From assembly GCA_030602705.1 (NCBI GenBank), contig JAUVZF010000019.1:1-56375 (forward strand): 56,375 bases of DNA, written 5' to 3'. This document shows, piece after piece, positions 1 to 9,012 of this stretch; position 1 is the first letter of the stretch, and each line of letters opens with the position of its first letter. A model generated the notes under the pieces. That model was not told where the DNA came from and did no database searches. It saw only the letters and a program-made list of their open reading frames with translations. Origin of the DNA: Planctomycetota bacterium (GTDB lineage: Bacteria; Planctomycetota; Phycisphaerae; FEN-1346). The position numbers and the translations under genes are program-made.

Positions 1-59
1 CCCCGCCAAACTGCACACCACGCGCTGCAGGTTCAGCCCCGCTGCGCGCCAGGGGGAAT

Positions 60-2117
60 CTATTTTCGCTCCCACCCGCTGTACGTCACGTCGATGAAGA
101 GCGGCTCGTCGAGCACGAGGATCTTCTCGAGCCGGAACAACTGCCCGTCGATAGGCAGGTTCACGCGGATGGGCGTGGCGCCGGCGGCCGTCGCACGCGC
201 ATCGGCCTTGGCCTGGGCCGCCATCTGAAGCACCTTGGCAGCCTTCTCCGCGTGCACCTTGGGCCGGCCCAGCACGCCCACCAGTTGACGAAACTCCTTG
301 ACGACCGTCAGCGGCCCATCGATGGCCGCATCGCTCGACCACGCCTTCGTGTACTTGCCTTCCTTCGGCAGGTACAGGTTGACCATGAAGTGGGTGACGG
401 GTTCGGCTGCGCGCGGCAGTTCGATGTGGAGCGTGCCGCGGGGCGGCGGCTTCTTGGCCGCGTCCGCCTCTTTTTCAACGTACACGAGTTCCACCGGGAA
501 CGCCGAGAGGCCGCTGGCGGCGCCCTCGGAGCGGACCAGCGGAATCAGAACGCGGCCCTCGTCGTCCTTGGCCGGGCGGATCGACTTGCCGCTTACGCTG
601 GCCGACCAGATCTCCACGCCCTTCGGCATCACCAGCCGCAGGAACTGCTTGCGGTTGTTCCGCACGTTGTAGACGGCCTTGGTGATGCGGCGGCCGTCGA
701 GCGTCTGCATCGTCGTGACGACGGCCGAATCGATGATCGTAACCAGAACGTCCACGTCTTCGTGCTTCTTGATCGCCAGTTGGATGTCGAAGGTGTCGGC
801 CACGTAGCGATAGGCCAGCAGGATGGGCTGGCTGGTCATCGAGAGGAGTTCCGCCGGCAGTTCTCGCACGTCGATGGCGGTAGCGCCCTGGAGTTTGGGC
901 GCCGACAGTTCCACGTTTGCCAGCGCCACGACGCCGATGTGCCCCTTCTCGCGGACCACGTCAACGGCCCGCAGAATCGGCAGCGACGCCGCACCCGCCT
1001 GTTGGGCACCGGTCGCCTTCTCGTAGGTCACGTTCAGGGCATAGGCGCCGAGAACCTCGGAGCTCAGCGCCACGCTCAACTCGTCGTTCGTCACGCGCCA
1101 GTCGCGCACGCGGTCGCCTTTGACCTCCAGGATGCTGGTGTCCTGCGGCAGTTTGAGTTTCAGGACTCGGACGCCCGTGTGCAGGATGTTGAAGTTGACG
1201 CGTTGGCGGCCGATGAGCATACCGTCGCCCACCGCAACGAGGGTCTGTGTTTCGGCGTAGAGTTTCGGCGGCACCTTCTCGGCCTCCGGGATGGCCCGCT
1301 CCCACGACAGTTGCACCGGCGCCGCCGCCGGAAGCGCCGCCGCCACACGCGTCGCCTGGCCTTCCTCCTTCTTGACCACCGACTGGGCGCCCACGACGTC
1401 GATATCCACGCCCGTCTGGGCAACCTTCAGGTCGAGGAGGCAAGAGGCGCTCGGCACCCGGTCGAACCGAAGCGAGAGCGACCCGGCCTCTTCCTTAACG
1501 GCCACCGCGAACGTGATTTTGACTTCGATGTCGCCGGCGGCGACGGTCATGACCTCGTAGAAGTTCTTCTCGAGCCTCAGATGCGCCCCCTGCGGCAGTG
1601 TCACGTCCTGGATGGCCACCGTCGCCGGAAGCAGCGGAATCACCTTCCACTCCTTCTCCTTCAGGATGCTGATCTTGAACGTGGCCGTAAAGACCGCTCC
1701 GTCCTTCGACAGGTCACCGGCGTACTCGGCGCTGGTGATGGCAAAGTCGGTGGGCGGAGGCGGCATCTCTGGCTTCTTCTGCTGGATGCTCCACAGGAGC
1801 AGCGTCTTGAACTCCTGCCACGGAATCCGCAGTTTCGCGTTGCCCACCTTCTCGATCTTGACGCCCAGCAGGTCCTGGACCTCTTCCCACGAGAGGGTGA
1901 ACGTGCCGGCCTCGCGGGCCTTGAGGTCCTCTTCCGAGAGGCCGGTCACCTCCTTGAACTTCTCCCACGACAGGGTGACCTTGTTCTCGCCGTCGGCCCG
2001 TACGGGCGGCGTGGCCGGCGGCTTCGCCTTCGCCTTGGGAGCAGCCGCCTGCGCGGCCGCGCTTACCAGGACCGCCGCCGCCAGTACCACAAGAATCGTC
2101 CAATTCCGCTTTCTCAT
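60..2117 (-). CDS. exported protein of unknown function, paralogue of the gene upstream
   Basis: I do not recognise a named family. The product is 685 aa. It opens with a signal peptide (MRKRNWTILVVLAAAV...), so it is exported. Residues about 45-105 hold three imperfect copies of a motif like LSWEEFxxLLG. The remainder looks beta-rich with no catalytic motif I can name. Around residues 455-600 the landmarks TIIDSAV, YNVRNN and FPVELVYV occur in the same order as TLIDSAL, YEVRNR and FPVELVYV in the upstream gene, so the two are paralogues over this stretch and probably more. The ATG at 2117 overlaps the upstream stop codon as ATGA and has AAGGAG about 8 bases before it. A GTG 18 bases earlier is a weaker alternative. 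Translational coupling suggests the two proteins act together at the envelope; that role is inference. Confidence 0.8.
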   Translation of the reverse strand: MRKRNWTILVVLAAAVLVSAAAQAAAPKAKAKPPATPPVRADGENKVTLSWEKFKEVTGLSEEDLKAREAGTFTLSWEEVQDLLGVKIEKVGNAKLRIPWQEFKTLLLWSIQQKKPEMPPPPTDFAITSAEYAGDLSKDGAVFTATFKISILKEKEWKVIPLLPATVAIQDVTLPQGAHLRLEKNFYEVMTVAAGDIEVKITFAVAVKEEAGSLSLRFDRVPSASCLLDLKVAQTGVDIDVVGAQSVVKKEEGQATRVAAALPAAAPVQLSWERAIPEAEKVPPKLYAETQTLVAVGDGMLIGRQRVNFNILHTGVRVLKLKLPQDTSILEVKGDRVRDWRVTNDELSVALSSEVLGAYALNVTYEKATGAQQAGAASLPILRAVDVVREKGHIGVVALANVELSAPKLQGATAIDVRELPAELLSMTSQPILLAYRYVADTFDIQLAIKKHEDVDVLVTIIDSAVVTTMQTLDGRRITKAVYNVRNNRKQFLRLVMPKGVEIWSASVSGKSIRPAKDDEGRVLIPLVRSEGAASGLSAFPVELVYVEKEADAAKKPPPRGTLHIELPRAAEPVTHFMVNLYLPKEGKYTKAWSSDAAIDGPLTVVKEFRQLVGVLGRPKVHAEKAAKVLQMAAQAKADARATAAGATPIRVNLPIDGQLFRLEKILVLDEPLFIDVTYSGWERK

Positions 2118-5100
2118 CGCTCGTCTCCTTCCCACGTGTAATCCGCCACCAGTTCCAACGTATCGCTTGCATCGAGAAGCGTCTTCTCGAACTTGACCGT
2201 GTAACCGACCGTCGGCACCACCACCGCCGCCGGAACGCCGGGGAACCGCACCGGCTCGACCTCGACCGACCAGTGCTGCATGCGGCCGGACTTGACGGCC
2301 GTCAGGTACCCCCCGTTATCGACGATCAGGTAATCATCGTGGACCACCTGAAGCGTGTTGCCGTTGTAGATCAGCGTGTTTCGCTCGTCGGCAGCGCGGC
2401 TGATGGAGACCGGCAGGCCGTTGGCCAGCAGCGCGTCGGTGCCGACGACGGCCTCCTGGTAGGCGTCGCGCAGCAGCAGTTGGCCCGAGACAGCCGCGCC
2501 GGCGGCGCGCTGCTCCACGTCCATCACGCCCCGGAGTTGCCCCTCGTTGATGACGGCGTAGCGGACGCCGTTCGCGCCCGTCTTCCACCGGATGCCGGCG
2601 GCCTCCGCGGTGCCGGCGTCCACGAAGAAGTTGCGCGAGGCGACACCCACCCGCTGACCCACGTTCAGCCGCAGACGCTCCAGAACCTTCTCAATGTTCG
2701 CCACCGCCACCGGCCGGTTCGCCACGACGAGGGTGCCGCCGTCCACCTGGATCCCGACCTGGCCCTCGGTCAGGTCGAAGCCGACCTGCTGCCCGCCGAG
2801 AAGGAGCGTCCCGCCGGCGATAGAGAGCATGCCCGTCTCCGACGGGACGGCTCGGACAACGGCGCCGTGCCGGTCGACGATGCCGCTCGTGTCCACCTGG
2901 CCGCCGCGATCCCTGAGCGCCCACGCGTAATTCCGCGCCACGAACTCGGCCAGTTGCCGGTCGCCGTTGGCGTCTACAGTAAGGTCGGCGACGTTGAACT
3001 TCACCTTGTCCTGTTCGCGTGCTTCCTTCTCGAGCGCCTCCCGTGCCTTGCCGACGTCTTCCAGGGCGCCCCGCACGTCTCGCAGTCCGTCCGTGAAGAA
3101 GTGCGCGACCGCGTGCCGCCGCGCATCACTTGGCCGCAAGGGCGCCCGGGCGCTGTCCGGTTGGACCGCAACAGTTCCTTCCGGCTCACCGGCCGGCGCG
3201 GGCCGCCTGGCCACGATGGACGGCTTGGGCCCCTTGCGCGTGGGAACCTTCGCGACCAGGTCATCAACAGCCACGCGACCACTTCTTCTCGTGAGGGTCA
3301 TGGCAGCGCCGGCGGTGACCTGCGCCCGTTTCTCGAGCCGATCGATGAGTTTCCCGGCCTCGGCGATGCGGCCCGCGCGGGCGAGTTCGGTGGCCTTACG
3401 GGCCTCGGCCTTCAGGGCCTCGGCCTTCTCGGCAACCTGGCGGCCGAAATCCCGCCGCACCGCATCTCGCCTCTTGTCCTCCCACGTGACGCCGGCCGCA
3501 CCGAACAGGTCGCCTCCCGGCTTGCCCCGGCCTGGTCGGGTTACCTCCGTCGCGTCGCCGACTTCGAACCGCGGCGCCGCGTCAGCGAAATCCGGTTTCC
3601 GGGCCGTCAGTTGGCCGTGGATGGATTTCAGTTGCTCGACCTGCTTCTTGAGATGCTCGATCTCGTCGCGGGAAGCCGCAACCCCGTAGGCGTAGCCTCC
3701 GCCGCCAACACCGACCTGGCGGCGGCCGCGCGCGCCCGTCGCGCGCAGCGTCACCTGCTGCTCGGCCAGGGCCTCACCCATCTCAACCTGGGGTGCGGCC
3801 TGACCAGCCTCACCGGGTGGAGGAGGCCCCCTCACCACGTCGCGACCCGGGGTCAAGGTGACGCCCAAGGCGGGAATGTCCGCCGGGACCAGGGCCTCGC
3901 TGATGTAGGACCGCTGGCCGCTATACAGCGTGATGCGCGGGGCCGGGAGCAGGAGGGCCTCCACAACCTGCTCCATCTCCTGGCCGCCCGTCTGCGCGAT
4001 GTCGCGCTGGAGGGCCGCCACCTGCTGCTGGAGTGCAGCAACCTTCTTGCCCTCTTCCTCGCGGAGCCAGCCGCGCTCGGCCAAATACTTCTGGGCCTTT
4101 CGCACCACGGCCTTCTGCTCCTGGGCCTCCTCGCCGCGCGCTTCGAGTTGCCTGGCCAGATTGACGGCCACCCGGTAGGCCGCTTCGGCCTGGTCCTCGT
4201 CTCCCCGCCGCACGGCCAGGTCGGCCTGCGTGAGCAGGCGTTTCTGCCGCTCGCGGATGTCGATATTGCCCCACTGCTGGGCCTTCTGGACGGCCTTGGC
4301 CGTGGCTCGCAGACCGCGCTGCTCCTTCTCGCCCTTCCTCTCCTTGCCGAGCGCGATGGCCACGTTGGCCAGATACTGCCCGGCCTTGTTGGCTTCGAGC
4401 GACTTCGGTGCGGCGTCGATAACCCCTTTGAACAGTTCGGCGGCCTTGGCGTAGTTCTTCCCGCGGTAGGAATCGACCCCCGCGCGAAAGAGGTTCTTGC
4501 CCTGAAGAATGCGTGCCTGGGCCCGTGCCCGTTCATCGAACTCGGTCCCGCGCGCCCGCTCTTCCTCACGCAGCCGCTCCATCTCGCGGTTCCTCAGCAG
4601 TGCCGCGTTGTACTTGGTTTCGGATCGCACAAACAGACGCCCGATCGCCTCGAGCAGGCCCGGGGCTTTCGGCTTCTGCGGCTCCCTTTCCGGCGTCGGC
4701 GTCTCCGGCGCCTCCTCGGGCTTTGGCTGAAGCCCCTCCGCGAGGTGCCCGCGGCCGTATTCGAACTCGAGTTCCGCCGTCTCGCTCGACCAGGCATCGG
4801 CCCGCCGGAGTACACCGTGCCACTCGCCGGCCTTCATCCCGTCCGGCAGCATCAGCGCGCACCGCGCATACGCCACCGGCAAATCGGCCCGTGGAAGCGG
4901 CAGGCGGAACGTGCCCTCGCGAGCGAGCCCTTCGGCACGCATCACGTAGACCAGTTCGACGGGGAAACTCACCAGGCCCGCCGTCGTCAGGACGCTCTTT
5001 TCGAGCGGCACGTACACCGTGCGGCCGGGACCGCGGGCAAGGTTCTTCTGCACCTCCGACACGCGGGCGACGACCAGTTCCGCGCCCGGCGGCAGGGCCA

Positions 5101-6415
5101 CCGCCATGTACTGTTGGGCCCGGTTGCGGACCTCGTAAATCACCTTCACCATCACCCGGCCGTCCGGACGGTAAAGCACGGTGTACAGGGCGCTGTCGAT
5201 AAGCGTCTCGCGGACGGGAAACTCCGACATGCTCACCAGGTCGACCCGCGCCTCCCACGCCCCCGTCAGCCGGTACGCGTACACGGGCGGCGCCGCCAGG
5301 AGCCCGCGCGTCCGGGCCGGCAGATCGTGAAGCGCCATCGCCGCAAGCCCCGGCGAGGCCATCTCCAGCAGGACCGCGCCGGCGCCGCCCGCGACGGCCA
5401 GCGTTCCCCCGCGGTGGCTCGAACCCTGGACGCCGAACGCCGGCAGCGCCATGCGCCCCGTCGTGGGGCGCGGCGACTCGAACTCGATCGCCAGCCGCGA
5501 CCGCTGCGAAATGGCACCACGCAGAAACACGCGTGCCGACACGCCCGCCGTCCGGACCTCCCGGACATCGGGCCCGCTGATGCGGACACGGTCGGCGCCG
5601 GGCGGCAGGTTGACCGTCAGTTCCGACGTCTCGCCGCCCCACAGACGCAGGTTCAGGATCGCCCGAACCTGGTGCACGCCGTCGGCCAGCGTCCAGCCGA
5701 CGTGCGCTTCGGTGGCGATCTGAGCCGCCCGATGCACGGGCGGCCGGGGCGGCTGCCATCGGACCTCCAGGCGATCTCCGGCGGCGAGGCCCACCGTGCC
5801 GTGCGTGCCGGCGTCGGTTCCCTTGACCGACAACGGTGCCCGCGAGAACCGCACGTCCCAGGCGGCGTCGGAATCGACGGCGCCGCTCGTCCAGCCGGCA
5901 GGCGGCGTGCCGAATTCGATTCGGCGTACGTCGCCCGCGGTTTTCGGTTTCACCGTTGTGGTCGCCACGACGCGGTAACGGCCGGGTTCCGGCGCGTCGA
6001 AATGGAACCAGCCGTCCTCGGCGCGGCGGAGTTCGGTCTTGCGACCGTCAACCGTCGCGTCGCGCCACGCGAGATCGGCCGGTAGAAGCCGCACCGACGT
6101 GCCGCCCTTGCCCGGCAGGCGGACCACGTTGAAGGCGGCCGTCAGTTCGACTTCCTTCTCGCCGATGCGAAGGCCATAGGCCGCCCGCTCGATCCACGCG
6201 ACGACGGGCGGCTGCGGCGGGGCCGGACCCTCAGCCAGTTCGCGGACGCACTGCTCGTAGACGGAAATGGGGATTTCGACCTCCGTACCGGGCCACTCAG
6301 GGACACGGCGGAGGATCTCGCCCACCAGGTCGCTGCGCGGACCGGCCACGGCGGCCGGCGCCGCCGCGCACAGGGCGAGCAATACGAGCAGAAAAGCGTT
6401 CCGACTCACGTGCAT
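2114..6415 (-). CDS. giant exported protein with TPR-like and coiled-coil segments, unknown function
   Basis: The product is 1433 aa with an N-terminal signal peptide (MHVSRNAFLLVLLALCAAAP...). Its first 560 residues are beta-rich and carry the same landmarks as the downstream paralogue (TLIDSAL near residue 405, FPVELVYV near 500). Residues about 645-760 look like tetratricopeptide-type helices (FRAGVDSYRGKNYAKAAELF). They are followed by charged, coiled-coil-prone segments near 780-830, 915-945 and 990-1050. The last 350 residues hold another beta-rich part with long stretches of short hydrophobic strands. No enzyme motif is visible. It is the first gene of a two-gene unit, ending in an ATGA overlap. 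The ATG at 6415 has no strong ribosome binding site. Large size, export and helical middle suggest a scaffold in the cell envelope, but the function is unknown. Confidence 0.8.
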   Translation of the reverse strand: MHVSRNAFLLVLLALCAAAPAAVAGPRSDLVGEILRRVPEWPGTEVEIPISVYEQCVRELAEGPAPPQPPVVAWIERAAYGLRIGEKEVELTAAFNVVRLPGKGGTSVRLLPADLAWRDATVDGRKTELRRAEDGWFHFDAPEPGRYRVVATTTVKPKTAGDVRRIEFGTPPAGWTSGAVDSDAAWDVRFSRAPLSVKGTDAGTHGTVGLAAGDRLEVRWQPPRPPVHRAAQIATEAHVGWTLADGVHQVRAILNLRLWGGETSELTVNLPPGADRVRISGPDVREVRTAGVSARVFLRGAISQRSRLAIEFESPRPTTGRMALPAFGVQGSSHRGGTLAVAGGAGAVLLEMASPGLAAMALHDLPARTRGLLAAPPVYAYRLTGAWEARVDLVSMSEFPVRETLIDSALYTVLYRPDGRVMVKVIYEVRNRAQQYMAVALPPGAELVVARVSEVQKNLARGPGRTVYVPLEKSVLTTAGLVSFPVELVYVMRAEGLAREGTFRLPLPRADLPVAYARCALMLPDGMKAGEWHGVLRRADAWSSETAELEFEYGRGHLAEGLQPKPEEAPETPTPEREPQKPKAPGLLEAIGRLFVRSETKYNAALLRNREMERLREEERARGTEFDERARAQARILQGKNLFRAGVDSYRGKNYAKAAELFKGVIDAAPKSLEANKAGQYLANVAIALGKERKGEKEQRGLRATAKAVQKAQQWGNIDIRERQKRLLTQADLAVRRGDEDQAEAAYRVAVNLARQLEARGEEAQEQKAVVRKAQKYLAERGWLREEEGKKVAALQQQVAALQRDIAQTGGQEMEQVVEALLLPAPRITLYSGQRSYISEALVPADIPALGVTLTPGRDVVRGPPPPGEAGQAAPQVEMGEALAEQQVTLRATGARGRRQVGVGGGGYAYGVAASRDEIEHLKKQVEQLKSIHGQLTARKPDFADAAPRFEVGDATEVTRPGRGKPGGDLFGAAGVTWEDKRRDAVRRDFGRQVAEKAEALKAEARKATELARAGRIAEAGKLIDRLEKRAQVTAGAAMTLTRRSGRVAVDDLVAKVPTRKGPKPSIVARRPAPAGEPEGTVAVQPDSARAPLRPSDARRHAVAHFFTDGLRDVRGALEDVGKAREALEKEAREQDKVKFNVADLTVDANGDRQLAEFVARNYAWALRDRGGQVDTSGIVDRHGAVVRAVPSETGMLSIAGGTLLLGGQQVGFDLTEGQVGIQVDGGTLVVANRPVAVANIEKVLERLRLNVGQRVGVASRNFFVDAGTAEAAGIRWKTGANGVRYAVINEGQLRGVMDVEQRAAGAAVSGQLLLRDAYQEAVVGTDALLANGLPVSISRAADERNTLIYNGNTLQVVHDDYLIVDNGGYLTAVKSGRMQHWSVEVEPVRFPGVPAAVVVPTVGYTVKFEKTLLDASDTLELVADYTWEGDER

Positions 6416-6550
6416 CTCGCTAGGTTGACCCGGACCGTGGGTATAACTGCCGTACGATTATCATATCAGACCGCCGCCGCGACGAAAAGTTCCAGAAAAA
6501 ACCCCCGCGACGGCGTATACTCGGCCAGAGGGAACCGTAGGAGGCACATC

Positions 6551-7180
6551 ATGCCGGTTTTCGACGTAACCGTTCCGATGCATTCCGAGATGCCGCTCTG
6601 GCCCGGCGACCCGCCGTTCGAGTTGGAGTTCGTCCGCACCCTCGCCGAAAGCGGCGTGACAAACAACTCGCGGATGGCCTTCAGCAGCCACACGGGCACG
6701 CACATCGACGCACCGCTGCACTTCATCGACGGCGGGGCCACCGTGGACGAAATCCCGCCTCAGGCCCTCGTGGGGCCGTGTGTGCTGGTGGACGTCGGCG
6801 ACGTGGACCTGATTACCCGCCGCGTTTTGGAGGACCTCAACCTAGCCGGCCGCCGGCGCATCCTGTTTCGGACCAAGAACTCGGCCTGGATCGCCGAGCG
6901 GTTCGACGAGGGGTTTGTGGCGTTTTCGGCCGATGCGGCGGCGTATCTCGTGGAGTTGGGGCCCATGCTCATCGGCATCGACTCCCCGTCGCTGGACCCG
7001 CGCGGGACGCCGGGGCACCCCGCCCACATGGCGATTCTGGGCAGCGGCACGATCAAGGGGGCCATCGAGTGGCTGGCCCTGGCGGGTCTGGAAACCGGCC
7101 AATACGACCTGTTCTGCGGACCGCTGCGGGCCGTCGGGGCCGAAGGGACCCCTTGCCGCGTGTTGCTCGTGCGGCCGTGA
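6551..7180 (+). CDS. cyclase-family metal-dependent hydrolase (kynurenine formamidase-like)
   Basis: The 209-aa product has the family signature HTGTHIDAPLHF near residues 40-51, whose His and Asp residues bind the divalent metal, and the opening DVTVPMHSEMPLWPGDPP, typical of the cyclase superfamily (Pfam PF04199). Members hydrolyse N-formylkynurenine or related amides and lactones; the substrate here cannot be read from sequence. The length matches the family. The ATG at 6551 has TAGGAGG seven bases upstream. An in-frame upstream extension is possible but has no such site. A TATACT hexamer at 6516-6521 could be the -10 box, but no good -35 box is visible. It is transcribed away from the giant exported gene pair with 135 bp between them. 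No tryptophan-catabolism genes are nearby. Confidence 0.85.
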   Translation: MPVFDVTVPMHSEMPLWPGDPPFELEFVRTLAESGVTNNSRMAFSSHTGTHIDAPLHFIDGGATVDEIPPQALVGPCVLVDVGDVDLITRRVLEDLNLAGRRRILFRTKNSAWIAERFDEGFVAFSADAAAYLVELGPMLIGIDSPSLDPRGTPGHPAHMAILGSGTIKGAIEWLALAGLETGQYDLFCGPLRAVGAEGTPCRVLLVRP

Positions 7181-7267
7181 TCCGTGGCGTAATGCGCCCC
7201 GCAAAGCAAGACGTTTTGACGCGGCGGCGCGTGTGAAGCGCGCGGCGGCGACTTTGCACGGGTCTGC

Positions 7268-7624
7268 GCTGCCGAAACATGCGTCCTGCTCTATAACACT
7301 TACGTCAATTTTGACCTTGCCGAAACGGGCAAATGCGCGCTTTTTTTGCCTCGGAACCCCGTTTCTGGGCCGTGAGGGGCGATTTGGGCCCAAATGTTAA
7401 GATAGGTAAGGCAAAACGCGCTGGTTTTTGTTCCGTTTTTGCGATTTATGTGTCCGTTTTTGTCCGTTTTTGTTCCGTTTTGTTCCGTTTTTGAGGGGTT
7501 TTTGAGGGGGCAAAATTGATGTAAGTCACCAAAGCCGAAACGCAACCGGCGAGCGCGACGCCGCAGAGGCCGAAAAGTTGTTAGAGTTCTAACAAAATGG
7601 AGGGAGGGGCGAGGATTTTGTTAG
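7268..7624. repeat. 357-bp dispersed repeat, copy 1
   Basis: This stretch is repeated at 55932-56289 in the same orientation with roughly 93 percent identity by eye. It is AT-richer than its surroundings. It contains a run of short GTTCCGTTTT-type units (about 7438-7500) and ends with TGTTAGA-GT-TCTAACA, a 7-bp inverted repeat. In this copy a second example of that inverted repeat follows at once (7619-7637). Both copies keep the same length through the unit-rich part. The 81-codon frame they share on the minus strand does not look selected. I read this as a non-coding mobile or regulatory repeat of unknown type. Confidence 0.8.
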
Positions 7625-8024
7625 AGTTCTAACAAAACGGCAGGGAATGGGGAATAGGGGATGGGGCAAAGGTAATTCCCGAGCCGCGAGCGCAAGGGAG
7701 CGGAACGCCGAGAACGGCCTGAATCCGGGTAACGGCCAACGGCCCTTTTAGCCGCGACCCGGCCTGTCCGGCGTAGCCTTGGCGAAGACGGAAAGGGGAG
7801 CGCGTACTCGCAGGGCCAATGCCGAATGCCGAATGACAAATGCCGAATGCCCGCCTGCGGCGGGGAACGGGGCGAAGCCATTGCGCATTGAACGGCAAAC
7901 GGCCTCACGCAAAGCCGCCAAGGCGCAAAGAACGGCGGTTACTGGGGCAAGCGGCCAACGGCAACGGCGGGAGCCGTTCGACCTCAACGGTTTGACGTCG
8001 CTATGGGTGGTCTTGTGATGTGAA
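7625..8024. other. gene-free stretch with short dispersed repeats
   Basis: No convincing gene. It holds fragments typical of multi-copy intergenic debris: repeated CCGAATGCC units around 7818-7850, and a segment around 7876-7940 (CATTGAACGGCAAACGGC then CTCACGCAAAGCCGC). That segment recurs in diverged form at 14337-14400 and around 34985-35012. Confidence 0.5.
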
Positions 8025-8082
8025 TTCGCCCCCTTGGCACGAGGGCGGTTATGGGTGTCGCCGGAATATGTCCCGGAATATC
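8025..8082. repeat. REP-like sequence, left arm of an inverted pair
   Basis: The core CACGAGGGCGGTTATGGGTG (8039-8058) and its flanks read as the reverse complement of 11264-11316, with about 85 percent match over some 50 bases by eye. The pair encloses the interrupted OLD-type gene and nothing else. The right-hand arm carries TTCCGGGGACA phrases, a wording common in REP sequences tied to REP-associated tyrosine transposases; that link is inference. Confidence 0.65.
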
Positions 8083-8100
8083 CATCGCGTTCCCTCTCTG

Positions 8101-9012
8101 TCATGCGTCCGACAGGATCTTCTGCATGATGTTGTCAAGGTCGGCTGGAGGACTCCCCATCTTGGCAATAATGCTGTTGCGGAAATGCTGGTACTTCAGT
8201 TCATGCCGGGCGCAGTAGCCCTTGAGCAGGTCGCGCGCTTTGCATTTTGCTTGCCATGACCCGTCTTGGGCGGCTTCTCCCATGAGGCGCCGGGCTTCCC
8301 CCTCGACCTCATCAAAGGTTGGTCTCGGAGGCATACTTTGCTGTTCTGGTGTGCGGCGAAACACAGCGTCATACGCCTCTTTTGCCGCCTTGGCGACGCG
8401 CGCGTCCAGCAATGCTGCTGTGTAGGGCCTCATGTGAACATCCTCAAGCAGAATCTGCTTAAGAGCCGTCTCGACATCACGAGCGTCACCATAGGGACAC
8501 GACGCCCCAAGCATGTCGCGGGTCACTTCAAGGATGAGGTCCGGGTCGAGTAGAAAGTTCTCTACATGATAGACCGGGAGTCGGAATAGACGGCCGCCCG
8601 TGGGAGCAGGGGAGGCCCGGTCAATGTCTCCGTCCACGATAGAGTAATACTGCTGAAACTGGACGCCAGCGGAGAGGAGTTCGTTAACCCTGTCGGCAAT
8701 TCGACGTACTGTTGCTGAATTGCCAGCCGGCACAAAACTGACATTGTACCTGCCTGGTGGATAGAGGCATTCGTAGACTTGCCTGTCGGCCGATGCGTCG
8801 TCTCCCTCGATGAAGATGATGCGCTGGTTGAAACTGACCAGTCCACGCGAACCCATCACCTCTGAAAGCGCTTCATGCAACTCCTCGCTGTCGGTAACGC
8901 GCTGGAACTGGTTGCCGTCTACGGCTATCGGCTCCTTCAACACCGTGTACAGTGATTCGGTTCCGGCTGCAATCATCATCTCCGGAGAGTGGGTCGTAAG
9001 CCAGAGTTGGTT
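8101..9012 (-). pseudogene. OLD-type ATP-dependent endonuclease, C-terminal half (TOPRIM), cut off by an insertion sequence
   Basis: This half begins, after the insertion point, with LWLTTHSPEM, which contains the H-loop of an ABC-type ATPase. It continues into a TOPRIM-like nuclease domain with the acidic residues of FIEGDDASADR and VDGDIDR. Joined to 10318-11232 across the element it restores an open frame of 606 codons including stop, with GNQ running directly into LWLTTHSPE. The intact protein would be a 605-aa OLD-family ATPase/TOPRIM nuclease, a class used in phage defence and DNA repair. As it stands this half has no start of its own in the right frame, and the H-loop is severed from the Walker motifs. 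The gene is therefore inactive unless the element excises. Confidence 0.85.
9004..9012. repeat. target-site duplication, left copy (partner 10318-10326)
   Basis: GAGTTGGTT occurs on both sides of the insertion sequence. Removing one copy and the element rebuilds the host reading frame exactly, which fixes the duplication at nine bases. Confidence 0.85.

Noticed and set aside
2273-6085. 1270-codon plus-strand frame opposite the giant exported gene
   Set aside because: Antisense shadow caused by high GC content. Its translation is His/Arg/Gln-rich without domain structure, while the minus frame has a signal peptide and paralogue support.
7438-7500. GTTCCGTTTT array as a possible CRISPR
   Set aside because: The units are adjacent, 8-11 bases long, with no spacers and no cas genes nearby.
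7300-7545. 81-codon minus-strand frame kept in both copies of the 357-bp repeat (also 55965-56210)
   Set aside because: About 17 base differences between the copies give about 14 amino-acid changes. There is no sign of selection on the protein, so the equal length reflects lack of indels in a non-coding repeat.
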